Source of the DNA: Acanthochromis polyacanthus
Lineage: Eukaryota; Chordata; Actinopteri; Pomacentridae
Length of the DNA: 64,000 nucleotides
Direction of reading: 5' to 3'
NCBI RefSeq assembly: GCF_021347895.1
Contig: NC_067123.1
Span: 35,513,571 to 35,577,570 of the forward strand
The translations under genes and the position numbers were made by a program. Position 1 is the stretch's first letter, and each line of letters opens with the position of its first letter. Shown piece after piece: positions 1-11,900 of this stretch. The notes under the pieces are model-generated. The model saw nothing but the letters and a program-made list of their open reading frames with translations, was not told the origin of the DNA and did not search any database.

Positions 1-3000
1 ACAGCTACACAACTGGATGATCATTCTTCCATTGCACATCTGTATTTGCATTTATATTAATATCGCTAGGATAAAATTAATTGATCTTAGAAAGACTGAC
101 GCCCTTTAAAAGTAACTTTAAATGCAGCTATTATGATTCTTAACATAACTGAATATACAATATAGCATGTAAGCTAAACTGAAGTTTTCAACATTTCATA
201 CAAAAAAAGTATTGTAAATATAATTACATAATTGAATAAATGATGACAGGCTTTCTGTAGATGTATAATGGTTTGATTCGAGTGAGAACTGATGCTGATT
301 GCTGATACTTGACTGCAAAACAAAAAAAAAAACACAGTCTGATGATGAAAGAGTCTTTGTATTCTGATTTCAGTTTAAAACATGCAAAAATGTATATATC
401 ATATATATGGAGACCGTTAAGGCTCAAATGTGACATAAAATGATGCTCAGTATTCACAGTAGCAAAGACAAAAACAAAACTGCATACATTTTGCTCACAA
501 CAAGGCCAACTAAGAGGAAAATCTGTTGACTCACTGTCTGCAAAACAAATAGAGAGAGTCTTCTGCAGCTTTCGATCAAGGCAGTTTTCATCCTCACTGC
601 CAAGTTTTGAATATAGCTGACCTTAATCAGAGACTACAAAGATGACAATGAATAAGTGCGTATATACACAACACCGTACTTTATCCCAGTAATCGGCAAT
701 ATACATAATCCCTGTGAGAACAAGAGATTTTGAGTCAGCACATATCAAATATTGCATTTCTTTATTCCATAAGCATTTTTGAGTCTGCAAGCAAACTTTA
801 CACTTTCAAAGTGAGTAATCACTACAAAACTGTTGTAGGAAAAAGCAACAACACAGAAATATCAAACACAAGCAGCATGTGAAAGTCTGTGATTTGTGTT
901 ATTTGCTGTAGCTGTTTTCAAAGGCTCTAAAAAAGCTAATAAAATCCCCTCTAAGCAAGAACTGCCCGGCCAACTTTAAGCAACAAAAGGGGAAGCAGAC
1001 ATTGAAAATATCCATCGAACAGCACACACAAATTTTGTATTATGATGTGATAAATTAGGATCATGTTTCACACAAGAAGACCCGTAAAACCTCAGCAAAA
1101 CTCCAGTGACAGACTTCAAGTTTGTTCCCGGGTGCTTAATGATCCAATGTGACCGTCCTTTGAAATGTAATACTTAATGCTCCTTTATATCTTTCTGCTG
1201 AAATCCCATGATTTAAATGGGAAGAGACTGAACGATGTAGTCACGTGGCTGGACCAGCTAACAGACAGATACTACAGATAACAGTGTCAGTAAAAGTCAG
1301 TTCCTGGAAGTTTAATGACCTGATGTGACCTTCTCTATATTAAATAATAAACATCTCTCAAGCATTTTATATGTAATTTGATGCTTTTTGGGTTTTACTG
1401 TTTTTTTCAACTTTATCTATCTATCTATCTATGTTCTTCATTTCTTACATATACTACCTTTTTTACTCTCTCTCTTTCCACACCAGTTTGTCTGGAGGCA
1501 GCTTGCTGATTTTTTCCAGTTGGTCAGACTGCAGCTTTTGTGGACATGCACATAAACATCTTTTTTTCTGGAAATGTCAAAATGTCCGCCTCCATTTTCA
1601 ATTAAAAAATAATCAAAATAAAATAATAATTTAGATACACTAAGCTGTCTAGCAGCAGGAAAGACTGAGGATAACAAGGTCACCCGGTTGTGTCTTAAAA
1701 AATGGTCAGAACCTTGAAGTACTGAGTCATCAAGTCACTCCACCCTACTTTTCTACATTTTCCACATTAGACTCTTGTTTGTTTTCAAACTTACTCATAT
1801 TGCTGTCTGCCAAAGTAAATTCTTTAATTTTTTCTCTCTAAAATATCATCACTTATTTATATCCATGGCTCCAATATTCCCATTGGCATGAAGTCTATTG
1901 TTTGTTCAAGACATTATTAATGCTGACAATGATTTCCTATAATCTCTAACCTTGGCAACAGAAAACAGCAAGCTGAATAATGATTAATGAAAACATTTTA
2001 GTGAAAGCTGAAGAAATACCCATTGAATGGCATAATCTAAACCATTCTGCACTTCTCTATGTGTATTTAAATGGTAAAATACTGAAGTAATTATTTGAGT
2101 ATGAATCAAACAGTTGAGTGATAGAACAACTCCATTACATCCATCATAAAGCCTTTCTTTGCAGTGAAAAAAATAAGAACTGGAGAGTCTTGCTATCAGC
2201 CTAAACAACTGTCTCCCAGACTGCAACTTTTTTGCCATGCTTTTCCAAAGAAAAATTCATTTTCATGTTCGATTTTTGCCAAGTGCTTTATCTGTAAGCC
2301 GGGTTGCACCCATGGAGGCTGAGAAAACAGATGACTGTTCCCTGTGGTGGTCCAGCCATGAAACTGTAAGGAGCATCATGACCACAACCGTCATTATCAG
2401 TGGAGGAAACAGCCTAAAACCACAGTTACAATTCCAATGTAATTGTTGCTTATCGCCACAGAAAAGAAAAGCATTATACGTTTAAAGTCTTTCTTTTGGT
2501 TTTCTCTCTGTGAGAAAACCCCATGTAAAGGAAAACCTAAAATCTTTTATGTCACTGCTGAATCTGCCATTAAGTTGGCAAGTCAGCAAGATATGAAGGA
2601 TAACAAGGAATTTGTCAAAATCAGAGCTGTCATCTCCAGCGTGTTTGAGCTTCTATCCAAGATGCAAGGGGATCTCTCTCTATCTCGTCGTCTTTTGACC
2701 TTCAGTAAAAACCCCTTTATGATGAGATTACATCATCTGCTAGCAGAAAGCCTGAGCTGAGTCCACCTTTATTAAATGTGATGTACTGTAGCTGTTTCTG
2801 CACAACTTCCAAGACAGTTTTGTCCTTCACATTTGAATTCATTGAATAGTTTGGTTGATTACCTTCCATGAAGGAATGTAGATAGTCCAGCTTTGCTAAC
2901 CATGGGCAGCAACCAGTGATTAGATGACTACATTACTATTCAATGGAATTCTTTTTGAATTGGATGATTTGCAGGGCACTGTCTACATCTGAATGTTAAC

Positions 3001-3007
3001 ATTCACT
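1..3007. other. No gene seen
   Basis: AT-rich unique-looking DNA. A short (TCTA)n run lies at 1414-1432. A frame at 2443-2760 (105 codons) has an internally protein-like composition but begins at a non-ATG codon, matches no family I recognise, and has no supporting splice or promoter signal, so it is not called. Confidence 0.6.
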
Positions 3008-3232
3008 TGGGGCGGCATGGCTCAATGGGTAGAAGGTTGCCGGTTCGATCCTCGGCCCGTTGAGCTCATGTCGAGGTGTCCCTGAGCAAGACGCTGAACC
3101 CCTAATTGCTCCTGGTGGGTTGTGGTCAGCGCCTTGCATGGCAGCTTCTGCCACCAGTGTGTGAATGGGTGAATGTGACGTATCATGTAAAGTGCTTTGG
3201 ATAAAAGCGCTATATAAATACAACCATTTACC
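3008..3232 (+). repeat. tRNA-derived SINE-like repeat
   Basis: The 5' part resembles a tRNA-type Pol III promoter: an A-box-like TGGCTCAATGGG at about 3018 and a B-box-like GGTTCGATCCT at about 3042. The body carries phrases common in teleost repeats, such as TGAGCAAGACGCTGAACCCC, and it ends with CGCTATATAAATAC followed by CCATTTACC. The A-to-B spacing is short, consistent with an internal deletion. It is a decayed single copy with no clear target duplication. The family name is not certain. Confidence 0.75.
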
Positions 3233-3694
3233 AATGCAGAAGGCAACGTATCCTTTATTTAGCTTGGAGAGATCGTAGCCTACATTATGGGTCAGTGACA
3301 GAGCACAAACTATGGTTGTTGGTGTGATAGTAGGATGTGTCACATGTTTATCCACCACTTTTTAAAATCCCTATTCTTACAATTCACAGCTGTTACTGGG
3401 TGTTTCACTTCCCAAAACTTTACCATTTCTTATGTTGAATCTGCTCAATGCCCTGAGCAGATACTGTACAAAAAAGTGGAAAAATGTTAGCTTGCTGAAT
3501 AACTTGTTGTGCTTCTGTACTTGCACATGTTGCATTGCTGTTTACAGGACTTTAATTTCTTCCTTCTTTCTATATTTTCATTTTTAGTACTTGACATTTA
3601 ATGGTCCATTTTTCAATTTCGTATTTTTTTTATGTACAGTATTTTTTTTTTCATTTATTGTGCAGTTTGTATCTTGGTATGTTTTTCTATTACA
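3233..3694. other. No gene seen
   Basis: AT-rich DNA with T-runs. No family match or coding signal seen. Confidence 0.5.
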
Positions 3695-3867
3695 TCTCCA
3701 ATATATTTTATAATTTTGTATTGTGGTAGTGATACATGTGATTTTCATGTGTCATAAATCATAGTTATATGGTTTATTCTGTAGGATAATGTGGGTCTCA
3801 TTGAAGATGATGGGCCAACATAGAGGCATGTCTACAATATATTTTATATTTTTGTATTGTGGTAGTG
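3695..3867 (+). repeat. 37-bp direct repeats bracketing a 99-bp unit
   Basis: A 37-bp sequence at 3695-3731 recurs at 3831-3867 with 35 of 37 bases identical, giving a period of 136 bp. The 99 bp between the copies is the unit that recurs at 5943. The arrangement fits either a local tandem duplication or an insertion with an unusually long target duplication. Confidence 0.8.
3731..3837 (+). repeat. 107-bp direct repeat, left copy
   Basis: Aligns without gaps to 5943-6049 (offset 2212), with about four mismatches. The shared core includes ATAATGTGGGTCTCATTGAA. With its partner it brackets the decayed coding-like frames at 4.4-5.6 kb, so it could be the remnant of a terminal repeat, but no TG...CA ends or target duplication were seen. 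Confidence 0.85.
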
Positions 3868-4385
3868 GTAACTTTACTCTTTCTACTTGCTAGTGTAACA
3901 ACAGACTTTCCCTTTGGGTATCAAAAACATACTTCTGTTCTATTTCTATTTTATTCTATTGCTAGAACAGATGGGATTTTCCGGGGGTGACCTAGTGTCC
4001 ACCACCCTTGGATGGTCCACTTTACCTGCACCATGTCATGAGCAGAGCTGACCAAAACCATTATGTGTCACTTTCTCTGTCCTTAACACCTACACTGTGG
4101 AAAACCCTAGAGCAAAACCTATGCTTCCAAGTCCCTCTGTGTTCAGTTGGCAGTGCTTCTACCTGAAAACCTGAAAATGCAGTGTGTTTGTCACCACATG
4201 TTTTAACAGAGACTCATTAGCTGTCTCACTGATTGAATGCTCGGCTTACAAGACCTAAGCTGGATTGACGAGAAAAGGAGTGTATCGGTTCTGTCACATG
4301 TGCATTATCTGTCTGTAAATGTAGGTCTTAGCTGGATATCTAGCCCTGTAATGAGGTACCTTTTGATTCCACGAGTCTCTGATGA

Positions 4386-4879
4386 TTGTGGTGTGTCTTG
4401 TTAAAGAACTGTTCCTGTAATCTTGAACACCATCACCTTGGTTGGATTTCTATGGAAACACATGCCAATTTTACTGCATTTCCAGTGTGCTACCTTGCCT
4501 GGCATGTACTTTTAGGGCAGATTTGGTGCTGCAGAGGTGGTGTTACCAGTCAAAGGGGAAAAAAATTGATTCTATTCTTGGGGTCAGCATAACATTGAGA
4601 ATGGAAGTGGCCAAGGAGCTTGATTCACCCGAGCAGCAGGAGGTCTAGCTCCTGCAAAATGATCGGGTTGACAGTGAGATTAGTCTCATGATGGAAGTGA
4701 ACATCCTGCCTGAGGTTAACATGAAGAGCCTGCCCAAACTCATTACGGCTTCTATCAACGACTGTGTGGTGTGGCAGCGTGCTAAAGAGGATATCATACC
4801 TGAGGTAGGTGAAATTTTTTGTTGTGTTTCCTCACAAGGGCTTTGTTCTTATCATTGGTGGAAAAGAATATTAGAGTGA
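4386..4879 (+). pseudogene. Unidentified decayed coding-like frame
   Basis: The frame from 4442 to 4879 is open except for one TAG at 4646-4648. Its second half (from about 4688) is a polar, helix-like stretch ending near QRAKEDIIPE, followed by a splice-donor-like GAG|GTAGGT at 4804. A second frame at 4386-4592 overlaps it. I do not recognise the family. A plausible acceptor (TTTCCCAACAG, ending 5181) lies downstream, but joining in phase meets a stop after two codons, so a spliced gene is not supported. It may be a relic of a retroelement or of a host gene. Calling it coding at all is an inference from frame length and composition. Confidence 0.3.
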
Positions 4880-5190
4880 TTACAAAACACTGTATCTGTT
4901 CACAGAAATAAATCTATTTCCAGTGCATGTTCGCACATTATTAAATGCCAGTTACATCAGTTGATGATTCACATCCCATCTCTCATTTTTTTTTGAATAG
5001 TGATCAAACGAGTACACAGCCTGGGAAACAATGAGATCAATAGCACAATGTGGCTCACATTATCTGTTTCAGTGGATGACGTGCATTATCTGTCCTGATT
5101 CTGAATCACACCCTATCTAATTACTGTTTTAATCAAGAATTTGGATGAGCTGACTCACTTTTGTTTTTTGTTTCCCAACAGAGAGGCTAA

Positions 5191-5583
5191 CCACAACAGA
5201 GGGAGGCATCAGGAGTGGTTCCTGACAGCATGACAGGACGCTCCACCCAAAATTTATCAGAGGTATCAAACAATCAACCCTTCACAGACATGAAAGGTGG
5301 CTTTAAGGTTGGGCTGACAACAACAGGAGTAATTATAATCATTATCGTCATAATATCAATCATAGCAATAATCGTAAAATTACAAACAAGGTTATGGCAG
5401 TGATTGATGAAGTTACGTACAGTATTTCACTTTCTATTGTTGTTCATTAAACTGCTGTCTGTGGGAGTTGTGTGGTTGTGGAATAAGGTAAACAGAGCGA
5501 GGAGAAAGTCTTTGCACAGTCGGGAGCATCTTGTCAAAAGGCCACGGTCATTACGACCACGCAGAGCACATAGCATAGCCTAA
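5191..5583 (+). pseudogene. Unidentified relic encoding two hydrophobic segments
   Basis: One frame is open from 5191 to the TAA at 5581-5583 apart from a single TGA at 5401-5403. Before the TGA it encodes a very hydrophobic, Ile-rich segment beginning VGLTTTGVIIIIIVIIS. After it, an ATG at 5407 starts a 58-codon frame with a hydrophobic Leu/Phe/Val segment, then a strongly basic tail with RARRK and RPRSLRPRRA. Two membrane-like segments and a basic tail suggest a membrane protein or envelope-like relic, but no family was recognised. The flanking 107-bp repeats hint that it could lie inside a decayed mobile element. Confidence 0.3.
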
Positions 5584-5942
5584 TGACTCCCATGAGATGG
5601 TCCCCTTGCTGTCACAAATCCACCATTATGCCAAACAGTACAGCAAATGCTTGGTTCTCAGCATCTTTCCTTAACCCAGAATGTAAATAAAACTACATGA
5701 GGTGTTTATTCCACTGCTCAAGGATGGTCCCTTTATGTCATGTGGTGCTTGTCTGTTCACTGACCTTAATGCAACTTGTCCATAAATCCCAGCTTTGTTA
5801 AGATGATGTTTTACATGTGTTTAGATTATGTCAGAGAGATGTGGATTTTTGCGGTGTTTTTGCTGCAACATTCTCTGCCAGTGAAGTTCACATGGCTTCA
5901 GCCCATCCTATTTGACCCAGTTCTCTGCTTTTGTCATATGGT
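5584..5942. other. No gene seen
   Basis: Sequence between the membrane-protein-like relic and the right copy of the 107-bp repeat. It may belong to the same decayed unit. No further motif was seen. Confidence 0.4.
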
Positions 5943-6049
5943 GACACATGTGATTTTCATCTGTCATAAATCATAGTTATATGGTTTATTCCGTAGGATA
6001 ATGTGGGTCTCATTGAAGATGATAGGCCAACATAGAGGCATGTCTACAA
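5943..6049 (+). repeat. 107-bp direct repeat, right copy
   Basis: Same sequence and orientation as 3731-3837, differing at about four positions. The flanks differ from those of the left copy on both sides, so the shared unit ends sharply. Confidence 0.85.
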
Positions 6050-6120
6050 ATATGTCAACTCTTTAGCCTACAAATGATGTTTCCATACAAGCAGCTGAAA
6101 TAGGAAAAGTGATGTTGAAT

Positions 6121-6258
6121 ATCCATCCATCCATCCATCCATCCATCCATCCATCCATCCATCCACTCTTCAACTTATGCTTACTTCTACAAAGACTCAG
6201 ATAACAAAGCATACTCATCCTCACACCTACAGCCAATTTAGAGTCACCGATTAATCTA
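6121..6258 (-). repeat. SINE-like repeat, 3' part with (GGAT)n tail
   Basis: Read on the minus strand, this is the 3' portion of the SINE-like family also found at 31035 and 34781: GGTGACTCTAAATTGGCTGT, then a body, then a (GGAT)n tail, seen here as (ATCC)n at 6121-6165. The matching 5' portion lies at 6690-6800, so the copy is split by foreign sequence. Confidence 0.7.
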
Positions 6259-6305
6259 TGAAATGTTGAACCCAACAAGACATTTCATAGATTGTCTTGT
6301 TGGGT
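6253..6305. repeat. Two interleaved inverted repeats (A-B-A'-B')
   Basis: Arm A (AATCTATGAAATG, 6253-6265) pairs with 6281-6293. Arm B (ACCCAACAAGAC, 6270-6281) pairs with 6294-6305. Both pairs are perfect. The interleaved order means the two stems cannot form a simple nested hairpin; as RNA they could form a pseudoknot, and as DNA they are alternative cruciforms. Confidence 0.9.
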
Positions 6306-6689
6306 GTCCAGCTCAGTTTAGGAGTACCTCGTCCCCTGAGCTTCATCTTCAAAATCACCCAACCACTGGACAAGAGGTTGATGTTGGCCAAAGATGTCAT
6401 GGCATTGCTGCAAGGGGAGACCCTACCCTAGAAAAGGATCACGCAGAGGACATAGAGGATTACTATATGGACCAAAGTCAAAATGATAAAGGAACTTCCT
6501 CGGAGATTTTTATAGTTTCATGCTTGGAGATGTTTCTTGGGCACCAGAGTTCTCATGGCTCCGAAAACAAGTGCCAAATGAACAATTAAAAAATGGACAC
6601 AACTGTAATGGACACAAGGGTAAAATGTACATTTAAACCCAGTGTTCTCTCACATCATATGAGTGCAGCTACCTTGGAAGTACCACCAA
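6259..6689. mobile_element. Unclassified insertion splitting a SINE
   Basis: About 430 bp lies between the two halves of a minus-strand SINE-like copy, with CACC(A/G)AT at both junctions as a possible short duplication. The interleaved inverted repeats lie at its left edge. It holds no recognisable transposase or poly(A) tail. Confidence 0.5.
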
Positions 6690-6800
6690 TCACCTAGGTA
6701 GGGTATATATGTATTTTGACTGTGGAAGGAAACCCACATGTATAGGGAGAACATGCAAAGTCAACACAGAAAGGCCCCAACCAATCAGCTTGTCTGAACC
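6690..6800 (-). repeat. SINE-like repeat, 5' part of the split copy
   Basis: The minus strand reads GGGGCCTTTCTGTGT, then GCATGTTCTCCCTATACATG, then CCTTCCACAGTCAAAATACA, matching the 5' and middle parts of the copies at 31.1 and 34.8 kb. It stops where the homology resumes at 6258. Confidence 0.7.
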
Positions 6801-6830
6801 TAGCCAAAAAAGTTGAAATCAAATGCATCA

Positions 6831-7206
6831 CTATAAAGTCTATTATTGCAGTATTATTGTTGCTTATACACTGACAGGGCTTGGTTAAAGACTAGGGGAT
6901 AAATAATGATTTGATTTAGTAAGGAAAAACTTAGCAGTGACTTAAAAACAACATTTAACATTTAGCCCAAACCATGATCTTTCCCTAACCTTAACCAAAA
7001 TGTTGTTGTTGCCTAAACCTCTGACTTCAGTTTCAAAGTGCTGCACTTTATATGCCAGCCATCCACCCCAACCACTGTGGGACACAAGCACAGTGCATAA
7101 ATATAGTGTTTCATTCATAACATAATCCAGGCAGTGACGGTTGCCATGACAACGAAATTGGGAAAACAATTTAGTAAAGTAGTGACGACATTTACAGGAA
7201 TATTTT

Positions 7207-7247
<41 letters not shown>

Positions 7248-8900
7248 GATAATCTACACTACATTGCCAAATAATAATAATAATAGTAGTAGTAGTAGGA
7301 GCAGTAGATCAAGTAAATCTGCATTAAGGCAACAGCACACCCAAAATCCTCACTGCTCTATAACAGGTCTGAATTAGAAAACGACAGATTATGTTTATCG
7401 ATGCTATACTGTAAGACCATGTGGCTCCAGTGTATGCATGTCAGCTCCCCTTAATATTCTGTTAAATATCCTTATACTTGTTAGGAAATATTAATAGGAA
7501 AATTTGCACACAACTGTTTCACAAAAGTTTGCATGTGTCACGTTTTATTGCGACGAAAAAATCTGGCCTGGACAAATGATATTCAGAGGGAAGTTTCTTC
7601 TCAGTATAATGCACAATATATGTACTTTAATGGGAATGAACGGTGAGTTTAGCGCAGCTGTCCCTGAATGCATCATGCAATCGAACTATACAGTGACAAA
7701 AAACTAAAAAAAATAAATGATTAAATGGATTTTGGCCAGTGAATCCCAAAACAACAGAGACTGAACTTACATGACTGAAGAATGCCAGACGACAGCTTCA
7801 TTTTAATGTAACTTGTTTGAATTAATATAACTTTTTTACTTAAACCATAACACTATAAAATAATAATTTTACTTCTGACTAGTCACGATTAACAATCACA
7901 AAATCCTTGCAAGTCTATCTCATCCAAACTTTGAAAAATCCTGTGGTTGTTTTCTGGTTTTGTTATGCAGTTTTCTTCAGATGTTTCAAAAACATTTAAT
8001 GCATTATACATGTAGTCCATGTTTGTAATGCATGTTCTTTCCCATATGTCTCATATATAGATCTCCACGATTTGAAAGCATATTAATAATGCATGAAAAA
8101 CCACAGCTCAGCACAGCACAGTAGTTGGAATGTTTTTACAAAACAAATTGAGCAGATTTATGCGGACGAAATTCAATAAAGTTCATATGTACGCTTGTAT
8201 TCAGCAGTGCAAACTACACATTTTGGCTCTTCTCTAATCACAAAACCTGCGGGAGCAACTCGGGTGGAATTATTGAGTCTACTAGTATATGAGAAAACTT
8301 AACTTTTAATGAGTCAACAGAAAGAAATGTTATCGCCCAAGCATATATTTTAAATTGTTTGTTATACCTTCATGTTTAGTGTTTTCTCCTGCATTTAACT
8401 TTAGAAAATTGGTTCAACAAACTGAAACATTCGCTTACATTTATTTTTTTTAATATTCCAAGATCTATATCATATAGAGTAAATTAGATGAAAAATAATA
8501 CTCTAAATCTGGGGAAATACATCATTTTTATTATCACTGGTGTGTCCATGATTTTATTGTAGCCTGTGAAAATAGTGCGCTTTAATAGAGCAAGCATTCA
8601 TTCACACATTATATCTCTCAAGATAATTTTTGTAAAGGCACTTAGCTTTAAGAGGTTTCAGTGTCAGAGTCATTCATCATAAACAGCCTGATCAAATAAA
8701 AGCCATCCCACAGCGTATCATAATATCTGAATATTTGCTCACCTGCAGTAAAATCAAGAGTTTTGTAATTATATCGCTGAAACTGAGAGCAGAAGAGATT
8801 CTATAAAACAGATTTATACAGTGGACTTGCTCGAAAGTTTTAGTAGATTTCACATAAAGAGAAGAAGGAGGACAGGGAGGACGAGAATGACAGAGATACT
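6831..8900. other. No gene seen; simple repeats
   Basis: AT-rich. Around 6961-7020 it resembles a common fish repeat (CCAAACCATGATCTTTCCCTAACC). A (GT)n run lies at 7213-7244 and a (TAA)n(TAG)n run at 7266-7300. No gene recognised. Confidence 0.5.
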
Positions 8901-11900
8901 ATTTAATGAAAGCCGAACTTGTGAAAAGTAAATCTGGTTTCAGTTTACATGCTGTCCGTGCTGCCGCTCCGTCCATATGTCAGCGTAGCATTTATAGATT
9001 TTACATACACGCTTCTGCTCACAAATCAGCAGCCTGTCTGTCCTTTTTTTTCTCTCCCTCTGCCTGCATTTTCTTCTTTTCTCTCTCTCTCCCGTTTGCT
9101 CATTGTGTCCCTCAGTTTTTATTTTATTTATTTTACATAAGTAGGGCATTGACACGCACACACACACGCACACACACACACAAGACAGAGACTCTGTGTC
9201 TGGACTTAGATGAGATTTTAAAATGTTGTTTTGAAACTTTGAGGCTTTTAGTAAAAGTACAGATATAAATCTATCTGGGTCCCACTGTGACATATGGCAT
9301 TAACAATAGAGAGACAGAAAGCGAGAGAGGGAGAAAACATATAAGGCTTTTGTCTTTGTGCTGCTAAGGCTTATTAATTTGAGCAGAGAGAAGAAATAAG
9401 GGACTGACAGATAGTTTATAGTTTCAGTTCTTATTCCAGTTGCAGCAGTAATCCAGTTTGGGTGGTCAGTGGTCACATGCAAACCTCTCTTTGGCTTTCA
9501 TGCAGAAACTCCTCCACCTGCAAAGAACTGCACAGTCACAACATTTACACAAAGAATTATCCTTTTTAACACGGATCCTCATGTTACCTGCCTTTGGATG
9601 CACGTGGGTAACATAACTCTCTTAGGATAATCCAGTTAAGATCCTAGTGAGATTACTGGTAACCCAGTTATGATGCCTGATTGTCAGCTTCAATCAGTTT
9701 AGTCCTTACACATTTGTTAAGCTGTATTTTTTCTGCAAATGTAGAAAGGCACTGTCAGAATCTGAGGTTTCTTGCTTTTTCATTTCAAACATTTTTTACT
9801 TGTATTTCGGTCTTGCAGTGTCACAAAATTCAATTGGTTTCAAGTTTTGTTCCGTTGAAAGAAGAGACCAGAGAGTTATGATAAAGAATCACATTATGCA
9901 TATTTATATGTATATATAAACTTTAATTAAATGCCAACACAAACCATGCTGCTGTGACTTCTGCTGCTACCACTGAGATCATCACTATTTTCCACTGTAT
10001 AAGGAGTCGCCTCCCGCTCAGCTAGAGACGGGAGCTGGCAGACCCATCTTCTTTAGAGGCTTTTTCACTTCTTTTTTTTTTCTGGCAGACTGAGTCACTG
10101 AGAGCAGGACACCACAGCTGGACTGGAATATTCTGTTTACAGGTTTATTCATGGTGACAGGCGGGCTCAATGGTGTATGTATTAAAGGTGCACGAAAACA
10201 GCTTATGCCAAATGAAGAGAATTTTTCCACTTCGTTCTGGTCCAAAATAGGGCAACCTTCACACTGGAGGAAAGATTGCAGTTTATATTAACACATAAAC
10301 TATCCAATTTTTGACTTCATTAAGCTAAAAACTGCTATTGTGCATACTGGCGGAACGTGGGAGCGATCACACCTGCAGGACTTTTGCCCAGTTCAAACTC
10401 TTCCATGACTATGATTTACAACAGCACACAAACACACAGGCTTCAGACTTTACGCAGCGTTTGATGGCGGTTTTGACAGCGACACAGCTGCATGTCTGTG
10501 CGTCTCGGTCTCTGGTGGAGTCAGACAATAGGACAGTTATACTGGTGAAACCACGAGCTCAGCCCCGGCCCGCTCCTCACATTTTCCATCTTGCCATATT
10601 CACTCGCTTTGCCTCTTCTTCCCCCGTCTTCGCTTTCGGCTCAGGGGAGATGAGGAGTGAGGGAGCATTCTTTACACAGCCGACTCTTTCTGTTTTTGCT
10701 CCTCACTTCTCAAAATCACTCATCTGTCTTAATTATTCATCTTTCTCATGATCTCATTTCTTCCCTTTTTTTTTTCGCTCTCTCTGTAAAGCACCCTTTA
10801 TGTGAAAATCAACAAGGAGATTGACAAGTTACTTTCTTACATCACTATAAGCAACATGCTGTTCTCATTTTTCTAAAACTTAGTTGATTTGTTCTGGGGG
10901 AAAAAACAGTAAAAATAAACACTTAAAATCTGGAACTTGACATCCCATCCTGGGTTTATAAAACTTAATGCACTTACTGTAATTGGCCTTCAGAAATTAT
11001 TTTATTGTGTGGTGTTCCAGATGTGTTTATTGTTGTGGCCAAATATTGGATGTGCTTAAGTTAGAATCTATTGTGTAACTAATCACTCACGGCTCGTTTG
11101 ATCGCGTTTTATCTGCCCCTTGGCCTCATTTATAAAAAGCGTTTCACTAACAACTTTAATCAAACCAATATACATACAGAGCGTCAAAGAAATTCGCTTT
11201 CTAGCTCTGAAGTCGACGTGGAAGAGGTCCCAATGTGCATGCACTCACCCAGTTGATTTGCAATTGAATGAAGCTCAATGTATGAAGGGGGAAACCTAAA
11301 ACGAGTCGACTCCAGCGGCAGCTTTGTGATGGAGAGGAAGTGAAATGATCACGCCGACTGAAAACTGCTCTCTGACAGTCAAAATCTGTCAGGTTGGATG
11401 ACAGGGAAATTACTGAGAAAAGTAATAAGCTCTGGAAATACCCCATTACTGAACTACTAAACAGTGATTTCTCCTTTGACTCTTTGCATACTCATTTGCT
11501 TTCAGTAGGGGTTTATGTGCAGTATATGCAGGCTTGAAACTTAATGAAGTTTGACATTTAAAGAAAAGATTAAGAACACGAAGGAATTTCAACAGAAATC
11601 TTTAATTTATACTTACAGTTTTAGCCCTTAGTTTAGTTCAGAAATAGATCATTTTAAGCTCTGCATTTCAATTGATGTGTATATATTTTTCTGAGCGGTC
11701 TCGAGGCTCACTGCGTCTGCAGTCTTTCACTTCTCTCCTTCATGACTGAAGTGAATTCAGGAGGTGAAATCAATACGGAGCTTTAACCTCCATCCACTGA
11801 CAGGTCAGTGTAGATTTGTGAAAGGAGCAGCGGGTCTTAATGCAGTCGCCCACTCAGTGAATGAGGCCGAACAACACTTTTGGTTGCAATTTTCTGAATA

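Noticed and set aside
2443..2760. 105-codon frame ending in a Leu-rich stretch
   Set aside because: Starts at TTG; protein-like in places but unrecognised and unsupported by any signal.
3018..3052. A possible tRNA gene
   Set aside because: A- and B-box-like motifs are present, but there is no cloverleaf; the context is a SINE-like repeat.
4804..5181. Possible intron between the two coding-like frames
   Set aside because: Donor and acceptor look good, but joining them in phase gives a stop after two codons.
10338..10751. 137-codon open frame on the plus strand
   Set aside because: Starts at TTG, no recognisable domain, no splice or promoter context; a frame of this length is expected by chance somewhere in 64 kb.
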